Assembly (NCBI RefSeq): GCF_014839805.1
Contig: NC_051130.1
Coordinates: 5,022,001 to 5,086,000, forward strand
DNA from: Manduca sexta
Taxonomy: Eukaryota > Arthropoda > Insecta > Lepidoptera > Sphingidae
Reading direction: 5' to 3'
DNA length: 64,000 nucleotides
Shown: one piece after another, positions 1-9,500 of the stretch
How positions within the stretch are numbered: the first letter of the stretch is position 1
Layout: every line of letters starts with the position of its first letter
Notes under the pieces: generated by a model
What the model was told of the DNA's origin: nothing
Database searches by the model: none
What the model saw: the letters and a program-made list of their open reading frames with translations, nothing else
Program-made: the position numbers and the translations under genes

Positions 1-350
1 CCAACCTCGCGGGAACCGACACGCTGGAAGGGGCTTGAGGGAATTATATTGCTATAAAAAGATAATATTTAGATGTAGTTTTATTATATAGATGTACAAT
101 AAAACTGTGTTTTCTTTTATGCATAGATGTATAAAGAATTATTTTTGCGTGGGAATTAGAATGTAGAGTTGATTTTGACATCGACTAGGCATTAAATTGA
201 TATTAGCTTTCAATTACTGTTCAGGTAGGTATTAACTTTTAAATTACTTTAAATTTGCTAAACAGTTACCGGCACAATTTTATTACAAATAGGAACCACG
301 TATTCAAAACATTAAATTACGAAGACCATGGCATTAAACTGCATCCATCA
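1..350. other. AT-rich non-genic stretch
   Basis: No coding frame, RNA gene or clear repeat family was recognised. The first 45 bases are GC-richer and may be the end of an element that begins outside the window, but too little is present to say. Confidence 0.5.
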
Positions 351-511
351 CAGTGTCGAATGGTACATATAACCCGACTCTTGCCGGCTTTCCTTTAGTA
401 ATTTATTTATAATCTAATTATCGATCGATTTGCAAAACGCATTCATTCATATTAGTACCTAAGTTATGTCGAGCTGGGTTCTTTTACGAGAAAGTTCACC
501 TTTCACCACTG
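351..511 (+). mobile_element. Non-autonomous hAT-type MITE, copy 1
   Basis: A 161-bp element starting CAGTGTCGAA and ending TTTCACCACTG, so the ends are imperfect inverted repeats of the CAGTGGCGAA type. It is flanked by a perfect 8-bp direct repeat, ATCCATCA, at 343-350 and 512-519. CAG-starting termini plus an 8-bp target duplication are the signature of the hAT superfamily. The interior (TATAACCCGA, then a CCGGCTTTCCTT block) is shared with copies at 42531-42683 and 46160-46314. There is no room for a transposase, so it would depend on one supplied elsewhere. Strand is arbitrary and is set by the shared interior. Confidence 0.8.
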
Positions 512-519
512 ATCCATCA

Positions 520-1660
520 TCGTAAGCCTGTAAGTGTTATAAGTTTCTAGTAAACGATACTTCTAGTAGTACAAAATCCACGTTCCTTCACAAAAAGCCG
601 GCAACAAGGTACCATGATTCATACAAGTCAAGCACAAAATCGTCGATCAGTGTAATGATGACTGAACGCTCCCTGTGGCACCTACTCGTGTAACTTGCCT
701 TTGGTAACTTTATTATGCAATTTGGTTTATTTTATTATAACTTATAAAAGGACTTATAACACATTTTTTGATAAATGTAAGCCAAAATTAAATTTAATTC
801 GTTTATGTTTATATCTTTGGAGATTTTAATATACGATTTCATGTTTATTCGAAGGGTTGTGAAATAATTAAGAAGATATTTTATAAACGTGATAAAGACA
901 TTTAATGACTAGAATCGACGTTAATAGCCGTATAATGACCTAGTATGATGCAAGGTCACTAGTCATTGGTAACCAAAAAATCACTTGTTTCTCCATAAAC
1001 ATGTATGTGAATTTCATTCCCAAAATCACTTCCTTAACCCTTTTTCAGTCTAAAACTGGCCGTGTGAAATAAAAATAGCCCGGACTGATCGCTTTTTCTC
1101 GCATCAGCTGGTGGCGGTATAAGAATTAGATATTCCCGCCTTAGGTTTCTGGAGGACAGTTTGAAAATAGAATTGTGGGCGCATAATGTAGCAATGTTTT
1201 TTATTGCAATGAATATTCAAGCCTTTTTCTGTATTGTGTTGTGTTTTACATGCTCATTTTTTGTTATTGTATTGTTATTCAGATATGATATATAATACGG
1301 GTAAAGTCTCCATAACATATTTTTTTCTCGATCTAAAATAACAAAAGACCTGCTGTACAGATAAAATTAAGTACGTTTCATTATTTTTGATCTCCCACGT
1401 TGCCTGGTATTCCTTCGAAATCATAATGAAAATATCGTTTGAAACTAGCCGTTTTGTTTGTTCTGACTTTACTTCAGCTTTGTAACTATTTTTTTTAGTT
1501 TCGGAACTGCAATGCACTGTGCACTGTAACTGAATCATTCCCATTTCAAACAAAAAGAGAAAGCGTCAAACTAAGTTAAGTAAATCAATTTTTCACAATG
1601 GTAACAGATAAACATGCAAACATTTGCATTTTGCACAATAAAACGGCAGTTCGTTGATTT
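520..1660. other. AT-rich non-genic stretch
   Basis: Only short chance open frames occur, for example a 92-codon minus frame at 1275-1553 with no recognisable domain. A GC-richer patch around 1080-1180 has no identifiable structure. Confidence 0.5.
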
Positions 1661-1665
1661 GATTT

Positions 1666-1727
1666 ATGCCGTAGCGTCGACCTACAGTGCTACGTGGCTA
1701 CGAGCTACGCGTCTACGGCGTAGCGCG
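1666..1727. repeat. CGTAGC/GCTACG-rich block 1
   Basis: About 60 bp in which CGTAGC, GCTACG and near variants recur in both orientations (GCCGTAGCGTCG, GTGCTACGTGGCTACG, CTACGGCGTAGCGCG). A second block of the same kind lies at 41033-41105. It looks like the subterminal motif array of a DNA transposon or a degenerate satellite, but no termini were found. Confidence 0.5.
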
Positions 1728-2574
1728 TGTTTGAGCAATTACCCCATGTTTGTTTGTAGGAACACGACAGTTGGCACGCCGACACTCATTCACGAAAGCC
1801 ATTTATGCATTTGGAATTTTATTGCACGCTACTTATAGTTGTTTTACTTTTGCACTGTTGACAAACAATGGTACCTTAGTATTTTAGAATTGTGGTATCT
1901 AATACCTATATAAATTTTAATTTAAATGTTTAAGTGTTAATATTACATCTTTGTTTATTTATGGAAACCTGAGGCAAATAAAAAAGTATATGTTCAGAAA
2001 TTGATTTTGCAATTTAAGTCACTGCACCTTTAGACAGTGTGCTAGTTCTGTGACATACATAAATTACTAATCAAATATATTATTTAAATTGCTTTAATTA
2101 AATTAAAATCTTAAAACATAAAGCGGCAAGCAATTTAATTAGCAGCACCACTTGGTTCATACGGAAGGTGAACAACAAAACCGACTCTTGTTTACAGTTT
2201 TATACCCCAATTTACGGCAAAATTAGATCCAGTTTGCTACTTGCACAATAATATGAATACAAAATAACAGTCAACTTACAATTCACGTAAAGACATCCTA
2301 TATGTCCGTAATAAAAAAAAAACTATTTCTCTTAACAATATCACTATTCCACGAAAATTGTATAAAATACAACAAAGGCAAAAAGTGAAAAAGTTTCGTC
2401 GTTTTCCATATATCCATCTGAACCCGAGTTATTTTCCTTGCGATTGTGACACATCCTTTGAGACATACAGCGTGATTTAAAATACAGACGACAGGCCCCT
2501 CGGGTCGCTCCTTGCACCCGATACCGACATCCCTTACTTTCCAACTTCGAGCTTTATTTTAGCCTACGATAAAA
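1728..2574. other. AT-rich non-genic stretch
   Basis: Low-complexity AT-rich DNA. A 66-codon minus frame at 2344-2544 has no recognisable domain and is treated as chance. Confidence 0.5.
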
Positions 2575-2765
2575 GGGATTCGAAAAATAAAACGGGTTTT
2601 ATATGGACTATGAAATATTTAATTAAGAATATTTTACATTTAATTATACATATGCTTTTTATTAGAGGATAGGCGGGATTCGAAAAATAAAACGGGTTTT
2701 GTATGGAGTATGAAATATTTAATTAAGAATATTTTACATTTAACTATAGATATGCCTTTTATTAG
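2575..2765. repeat. Two-copy tandem duplication, 100-bp period
   Basis: GGGATTCGAAAAATAAAACG begins at 2575 and again at 2675. The following sequence, through the TTTTATTAGA boxes, is nearly identical between units, with only a few substitutions. This is a direct tandem duplication of an otherwise unremarkable AT-rich unit. Confidence 0.85.
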
Positions 2766-2914
2766 ACTAAGGAAAGACAAAGGCGCATCTAGTGCCTTAA
2801 TTTTTCGCTATAAGTACTCAGAATAGTTTATTATAATACAAACATATTTAAGTAGATCCTCTAAATAAAACCTCATTTACACATTATGAACTGTATTTTT
2901 CACACTATCACTAT

Positions 2915-3003
2915 CACATTATGGGACGGAACGCACTTGGCGAAAAGTGGGCGCACTGATAGCGCCTCTGCATACCACTTCGGGAATAAATGCGTGATGT
3001 GTT
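2915..3003 (+). mobile_element. tRNA-type SINE family A, 3' half only
   Basis: Contains the family A 3' body: GGGACGGAACGCACTTGGCG, GCGCCTCTGCATACC, then the terminal AAATGCGTGATGTG. The tRNA-like head is missing, so this is a 5'-truncated insertion. Confidence 0.75.
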
Positions 3004-3273
3004 TTATTAACTATATTGCATGAAAACGTGTATATAAGACACAATATCCTATAGCAAATTGGAGGTACAATTTATAGCAACGTAACATATACCTTAAGTG
3101 ATAAAAATTCTCGCGATACCATACATATTCCTCAGACATTCGATTTCCCGTCGAGTCTACCGTCAATGACACATTTTACGAGTTCACACGTATAGGAATG
3201 AGATTCCACCTTGCCTAGTCACAATAACCTTCGCATACATATTGAAGTATTCTAGTTTTCATATTTTAATCAG

Positions 3274-3396
3274 ATTTTTTTTTATTCCTTTGAATGATTA
3301 GACGAGCTTGCCGTTTGCCTGACGGTAAGCGATACGACCGGCCATAAACAGTAAAAACTCCATCCAACACCTTGAATTACAAAGTATTGCTTGGTA
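3274..3396 (-). mobile_element. Retroelement 3' tail, family E
   Basis: Begins with a poly(T) tract (the A-tail on the minus strand), followed by GACGAGCTTGCCGTTTGCCT and TAAGCGATACGACCGGCC. The same tail occurs in the opposite orientation at 46395-46539. It is a 5'-truncated non-LTR element or a SINE mobilised by one. Confidence 0.7.
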
Positions 3397-3528
3397 TTAT
3401 TTATACTTATAAAGGCAACTAGACACTGAAGATCCTTAACAATGTACTTATTTAATTAATAATTAACCTTATCCATTCGTCTCTTGAATTCTTAAACTAT
3501 TTTTAACGGCCGTATTCGAGTAGCCGTT

Positions 3529-3764
3529 TGGTAGGCATCACCGCCATTTTTTTCTACTGTCAAGCAGAATTGGGCTTGCATTGTTGTATTCCGGTTTAAA
3601 GAACATCGTAGCCAGCGTAATTACTGAGCATTATGAGGCTTAACATCTTGTCTCAGGATGACGAACGCAGTGGAGTGCCTCGCAGTACTTTCTTACTTTA
3701 AAGTTCGCTTAGCATTACCCGCGAGCGGCATACCCGTCTTGTTATTCAAATGCAATAAAAAAAA
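3529..3764 (+). mobile_element. Retroelement tail related to family E
   Basis: Shares TGTCTCAGGATG and the CGAACGCAGTGGAGTGCC segment with 46395-46539 and ends in CAATAAAAAAAA. The upstream part (CACCGCCATTTTTTTCTACT, then GTCAAGCAGAAT) recurs in diverged form near 49565-49610. Confidence 0.65.
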
Positions 3765-5978
3765 TCATCATGATGAATATAGACTGACGAGAGTTCATTA
3801 TCCCTCGTAAATCGACACTTTTATGCTTATCCAAACTTAAGGAAAAACATCAAAATAATTGATTACATAATTAAATTACAAGTGACCTATGCTTTAGAAC
3901 TCAACTATGTACTTAATGTTCGCTAGGAACTTTGAGTGTAGCGCATTGGCCTTTTTAATGAGGTTGCGACTAAGGCACTAACGATTTGGACCCATTACGA
4001 GGCATCCTTCGTATCGATGACTCTCTGGCTCGGTGTTTCCGTAATCATTATTCTTTTTAAGCGCTTTGAAGAGGAAAGAGCGAGAGACCCTATGCTATAA
4101 GTAATTGGTGCAGTTATATTTTGTTACAATTGAATTGAAAAGTATTGGTAAGATAAGTAAGATTAATGTTTCGTTCTACATAATATGTATTATTGTGGTT
4201 TCATTAATTCTGCTTTTAACATAACACATAATATCTCGTGTCTACTACTAAATTCTTCGATTCCGATTCCAGTTCCGATTCCGATAAATCGGATTTAAAA
4301 ACCTCCGGTACCGGTATACCTACTTTCGTAAAATCCTTACTCCATCACAGTACATCCAAAACACAAAACACGTTACGTTTTAACCGCACTAACAAAAAAA
4401 TGTAAATAAATAACACCCAGTGACCCAATAACCAGGGCAGGTGTGACAAGGAAATTTCTAGAAAGTGAAAATCCACCGCGTGTTTACCACCCGTGTATCC
4501 GTAGAACAATTATGTAGTCCGATATACGACAGTGGGCCAATTTGGCAGCACGCCAATGGGAACACGTTCTCGATAACTGAATATGCAAGTGGACATAACT
4601 TGTATTAGGGTTGTCGCAACCGCCTTCATTAGTATTGCTTATATAATTTTTTTCCATTAAAATGTGTGGAAGATTGTTAGAATGTTTGTCTAGTTTTTTA
4701 TTTTTGTATTATTTGATAGTTATCCCTTTTTGTGCACCTGAGCATAAAAAAGTAACATGTATATAAATGAATACTTAGTGGTACTCAAGTAAAAGGTGAT
4801 CGTTGCATTATCTAAAAATACTTATTTGAGCGCGAATGGATCATCACCTATTGTGATACAATCGACAGAGTTTGCCTCCTTTCAATTAATAAAAAATAAT
4901 GCGATTACAAGTAAATAAATTTAATAGATATGTTGAGTTTTCAGTTTAAATGGTTTAAGTTTGACATAATAACAATCCACGAAGATGCAATATAATATCT
5001 AACCCTATTTCTCCAACCTTTTTAATAAACATGACTTTCGCTTAACACGACAATATTGCATGCAATGTTGCAGCAAAACTCGGACACGACCACAAAACAA
5101 CCGAGTCAGCCAAATATTTTACAACTTGAAATAAAAGAATACGACCCAATAAAAATAAAACAATGATTTGTCCTGCAAATGGACCGATGCAATATCTCGG
5201 TTAGGTAAATAAAATAAGGCTGGCTTTTATCTGTCAATTGATACTCCCTCGGTGCTCAGTCTTATATTTATCTTATAAGTAAGCGCAATTGAGCACGTTT
5301 TGCTATTAGACGGCAGTTATTTTATTAAGTGCGCGTTCGCATCTCGGCTTGAAATCCTGTACTCATGGGAGCGTTCGAAGTTTGAACTTTTATAGCGACT
5401 ATTTCAAATTGATCCTTTTCGTGTAAAATTTTAAATGTCAATTTATGACAATAGAGGCTAATTTTAATGCGATCAAGTGCCACATAATGAGAAATATTAA
5501 TCCTTTTTATTTGAATAATAGTGACTTTGATGTCAATAACATTAGAGATAGTTACATTATGGTCATAGCATTCTACTCTCAGTGACATCTGTTGATCTTA
5601 AAATTACCTATTCTCATTAAAATAGACGGCTGGCAATTTTGTCTACTTAATTATAATTTAAGTCGCTTTTTCACCTGATTTATTATTACCCATAATTTAA
5701 GAAGTTATTCTTACAAGAGAGATATTTTAAAATTACTATTCTGTACGTGAGACCTCTACACAAAGTAAAATAAAACCAAACTCTCTGTAGATCGGTTGTG
5801 CGCTTTCGAACTTTAAAGCAACAAACTTCGTTACAAATTTTCGAATTTATATTAATGTAGTCAAAATATGTTTCATTGTAACATAGTAGTGACCTTTGTA
5901 CACATAGTTCCAAACCATTCGCGTAGTCACAATGATGACCATTTATAATTTACATATTACTAGCTCACTATCACAAGG
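3765..5978. other. Non-genic stretch with a short GATTCC-type simple repeat
   Basis: AT-rich DNA with no recognisable gene. At about 4258-4285 there is a degenerate GATTCC/TTCCGA simple repeat. Minus frames at 5325-5588 (87 codons) and 5686-5913 (75 codons) lack known domains and have composition like the surrounding DNA. Confidence 0.5.
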
Positions 5979-6370
5979 TAGGGGAGACCAGGGATGAACG
6001 TAACAATTTTTTACTTTTCGTAATATCTCACAGAGCTTGCTGAATTCTATAGTTTTAATTAATACACATGATAGATTGGTCTTTCGGCTATCTTTTAACA
6101 CCACCTTAAATATAATTTATATTAAAGATTTTGATAAAACGACTAAATATTTGAAGTGGGATTTGTTACAACCATCCCTACCCCTAGGGTTGGTTGGAAC
6201 AGTGTAAGGGGATGTTTGAAACATCGTAAAAAAATAAAGTTACTTTCATAATCGATATATTAATTTATAATCAGCTTTATGGGTATAATTTCGGATCAAA
6301 ATTCTTATAAAAACATAGAAACATTGCTAGCATACAATAATAATTATGAACATTATTGAAAAATGAGATC

Positions 6371-6560
6371 TCAATCACACAAACAACTGTGGCATGCATA
6401 ATTTATTTCGTTATTAGTGCAGTCTACATGAGCTTTCAACAGTCTAGGCATTGCACCCATTTTTCATTTGGTCTGCTGTTTGAAAAGAATTCCATGCTAT
6501 GTATACAAAAGCCATCTTTGCTATCTGAATCATCAGTATCTTTTATTATTTTAAGATCCT
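6371..6560 (-). pseudogene. Transposase C-terminal PHD-like zinc finger, frameshifted
   Basis: On the minus strand one frame reads an acidic stretch, then EKWVQCLDC, and is stopped at once. The adjacent frame continues KAHVDC, about ten residues, then ACHSC and a stop. Together these give the C-x2-C ... H-x2-C ... C-x2-C layout of the PHD-like finger found at the end of many insect pogo/Tigger-like transposases. A single frameshift at about 6435 separates the two halves. The order on the strand (HTH first, finger last) is right for one original gene. The intervening DDE domain has been lost. Confidence 0.55.
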
Positions 6561-6882
6561 TTTTCTTCTTTTATGTCTTATTTCCTTTTTTTAAACAGTT
6601 TTCTTAACAACATAAGTCTTTAGCCCTTTGTCCGTTTAGATGTCTACAAAATAGATTTGTTAATTTATTTGGCTCTGAGTTTTCTTTCGTCTTCTTCTTG
6701 AATTTAAAGCTTCTTTGTTTGCTGTCATGTATTATTGCCGATTATTTGCATTTCGGTTCCTTTCCATTATTCTTTCTGCGTCCTACTTTTGGTAGGGCCT
6801 TAATATCATATTGAGATATACCCCATTCTTTACCAATGATATTGATTTAAGAAGAAGGGAGTAAATACTCGGTCAGAATTTT

Positions 6883-7128
6883 TTATTCGTCGTCGATAAA
6901 AACTGTTCTTTTAAATATGTAGCCTACATTTGGAAGATCCGTTAAACCTTCTTCAAGCATATTTTTCTTCGATCGCACACATCTATATAAAGTTACATTG
7001 CACAATTGATATAAATTCTCAGCATCTCTAAATGGTATTTTTATGAGAAGTACTTCTTCTGCAGCCAAATCCATTATTTCTGCAATAGCTAAAGCTCTAA
7101 TGGTTGTTCTTTTGTGTATATTAGGCAT
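6883..7128 (-). pseudogene. Pogo/Tigger-like transposase, N-terminal HTH remnant
   Basis: An 81-codon frame beginning with a true ATG. Residues 1-8 are basic (MPNIHKRT), and about residues 12-55 have the spacing of the helix-turn-helix (Psq-like) DNA-binding domain, including a 'VTLYRCVRSKK' stretch that matches the recognition-helix region. It continues into 'LPNVGY' and 'VFIDDE', which resembles the conserved VGY...VF.(D/E)(D/E)E linker that precedes the catalytic part in this family, and then stops. A full transposase of this group is several hundred residues, so only the N-terminus remains. It lies inside TA-flanked terminal repeats, which supports the call. The role, if it were intact, would be binding the element's own ends. 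The family match is from memory and was not searched. Confidence 0.65.
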
Positions 7129-7846
7129 TCAGAAATAAGAAAATGGATTTGTATTAATTTGAAATACAAAACAACGCAACAAATTGTGCTTCGAGATATC
7201 ACACCATAAACGGGATGAAAGTAACAGATTGTTACTTTCATCCCTACGTTCAAAATTTCCCGAATACGACAAACATATGCTTGTAACTTGAAAACTACTT
7301 TAGTATAATACCATTTCAAATACTAAAATAGGGAGATGAATAGTTACGCTACTTCACTGATACTTGACATGCAAGATTGAACCTAACATTATAAAAACAA
7401 ACGCAGTTGAAAAAAAGGATTAAAAGTTAGTTTGGAGGTACTTTTGACGTACTGTCTCGCTACGTCCATAACGTGACGGCACAGCGCCGTGGGTGCAACT
7501 GAGGTGAATTGGGATCCAAAATGGCACATATCGGTGCATTAACCATCAATGCAGAAGACATAATTCGTTTAAAAATTCATTTGTTACGTTCATCCCGCGT
7601 TACTTTCATACCTGGTCTCCCCTATTATGTTAATTTTTATTTATAATCGAAAAATAAAATAAAATATTTTCATGTTCGTAAAGATTATAAAAGAGAATAA
7701 TCCTTGGTTTCCTTGAATTTATTTTGCGATATTTATATTTATTAAATTTTTCACTAAAAAGACAGATTCATCTGATGTGAAACTTAATTTGTACAAAAAA
7801 TATAACATATAACCTTGTCGAAGTGAGCTACTGATATGATTCCTTC

Positions 7847-8206
7847 CAAGCCAAATTTCGATCACGGTGGCCTAATCTCAACGGAGATCAGCCAAGTACG
7901 TAGGAAATATTATAGTACACTAGTGTGTGCGTAATACACAGGTGCACTTTCTGTTCCTTCTCTCTCATAGTCCGTTGAGATTGCAATAGGACATGACCGG
8001 AATAATCAGGCGCAGGAGCTACGGCTTTACTTGCTTTCCGAAGTACTGGGATATCGCAGCACCAACTTCCTGACTCCGAGCTGCTTTTTAAGATGAAAAA
8101 ATCCAGTAAAAGATACTTCTTGGCCCGTCCCGGGATTTAAACCCAGAACATCAGCGCGGTAGTCGTAGTTGTACTGTGTACAATAATAATTACGCGATCA
8201 AGGCAG
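7847..8206 (-). mobile_element. tRNA-type SINE family C
   Basis: Read on the minus strand it has a tRNA-like head with a B-box-like GGTTTAAATCCCGGGACGGG, then a body with GGAGTCAGGAAGTTGG, GTGCACCTGTGTAT, GCACACACTAGTG and a terminal GAGATTAGGCCACCGTGATC segment. I know this arrangement from lepidopteran SINEs. It would be transcribed by RNA polymerase III and moved by a partner LINE. Only one copy is in the window. Boundaries are approximate. Confidence 0.7.
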
Positions 8207-8484
8207 TTAACACGATATATAAGGTGAATGAGTCGGTGAAAACGAGATAGCTAAACAAAAGCTGTACAATGTATTGGTGTTTTATGAAAAACCATCACGA
8301 AACGTCGACTCTAGGATTTAGATGTGTACGGTCTGTAACATTGCTCAACCAATACTCAAAAGGGACGACAATAAAACTAAATAATACAATTCTCGAATAA
8401 AAAGCTCACGCAAAAATGACCACTGAAAAAAGTATGTAACCCAAGTATCAAAACACTTCTATACTGTAGCGAATATAATTAATA

Positions 8485-8712
8485 ATTTCTTACGTTTACG
8501 CGAATGTTAGACATTAAAATTAAACTACTACTCGGATTCTATTGCGGTTTTTTATACTTTAGTTTTCTCCCGACGTTTCGAAGACTTTACAGCCTTCATG
8601 GTCACGGGGGGGGGGGACGGGACTGAGGTGTTGTTCATCCGCAAAGTCAAAGTTACAATCTACCTACATTTTACAATTATACAACTTTTTAAAATTTTAG
8701 CTGTTGGTGGTC
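8485..8712 (-). repeat. Lepidopteran 'CTTCGAAACGTC' repeat, family F, copy 1
   Basis: Contains GACGTTTCGAAGACTTTACA and GCCTTCATGGTCACGG, with the distal AACATTCGCGTAAAC-type box on the other strand. A run of nine to ten G at about 8606 interrupts it. Copies lie at 11919-12089, 24230-24483 and 25171-25300. Superfamily not assigned. Confidence 0.75.
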
Positions 8713-9241
8713 CGATCTACGCAGAATGAGCTTACAGTGTACATAAAGAAGTTTAATTTTAATAAATATAATTAAATTTGTAAAACAATTCGTGAATTAA
8801 AACTGAAGTTCATTACAAATATTGAATAATACATGGTTGTATTAACAATATTACTTCAGTCAAATAGTAGAGTGCTAATTTACTGTAGAACAATTAATAA
8901 CGCTAACATAGCGTGTGCAAATTCCCATGGTGACGTCATTAGTTAAATCAGTAAAAACTGTTTTATTAGATAACTTTTACCTGCGACTCCGTTCGTGGAA
9001 TTCCCAGTGGTAAGACCATTTTGAACATAATGGCACATGTCATAAAGTAAGGTTTTAACATCAAAATAATTAATTTACGTGTTAACTATAATTAGTTTAG
9101 GATTTATCGTTACTATAATGAAAGTATAAGTTATTAGTTAATGAGTAAGTTTGAATGAAATATAAGGTTCATTATAAGGGAATTCATGATTATCTAACTT
9201 TTAGATTATTATAAAATTGTGATTTTTATATAAAGAACTGA

Positions 9242-9500
9242 TTGCCTCGGTGGCGTTGTTGTATTACTATACGAATGCAGTGCTGAGGTTTTGGGTTCGC
9301 TCCCCGGGTCGGCTAGATTGATTTTGGATTTTTCTACCCAATATTATCCCAAAGTCTGGCATTTGTGCCCGATATGGCGATAGGTTCGCCTCCTATCACA
9401 TCATGAGACGAAATACTAACGGCGGAAAGTGGGTGTACCAGTTGGGCCTCTGCCTACTCTTTCGAGGATAAAAAGATGTGTGCATGTGTATATATATAAA
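9242..9500 (+). mobile_element. tRNA-type SINE family A
   Basis: Head ATTGCCTCGGTGGCGTTGTT (A-box side), B-box-like GGGTTCGCTCCCCGG, body GCCCGATATGGCGATAGG and TATCACATCATGAGACG, and tail GGATAAAAAGATGTGTG. Nearly full length but with many substitutions, so an old copy. Confidence 0.85.

Larger units (their letters stand above)
5981..7622 (-). mobile_element. Internally deleted pogo/Tigger-like DNA transposon
   Basis: Both ends read GGGGAGACCAGG inward, followed by the subterminal motif GGGATGAACGTAACAA. The dinucleotide TA flanks each side (5979-5980, 7623-7624), as expected for Tc1/mariner/pogo elements. GATGAAMGTAACA-type motifs recur internally, including an inverted pair at 7213-7246, probably transposase-binding sites. 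The right end carries an extra TATGAAAGTAACGCG unit that the left end lacks. On the minus strand the element encodes a transposase N-terminus (6883-7128) and, further on, a broken C-terminal zinc finger (6371-6560). The DDE catalytic region between them is absent, so the copy is non-autonomous. Confidence 0.8.

Noticed and set aside
6356..6607. 83-codon plus frame in the pogo-like element
   Set aside because: Antisense to the zinc-finger remnant; no domain on the plus strand.
7213..7246. microRNA-like hairpin (GATGAAAGTAACA inverted pair)
   Set aside because: Better explained as inverted transposase-binding motifs inside the pogo-like element; the stem is too short for a miRNA precursor.
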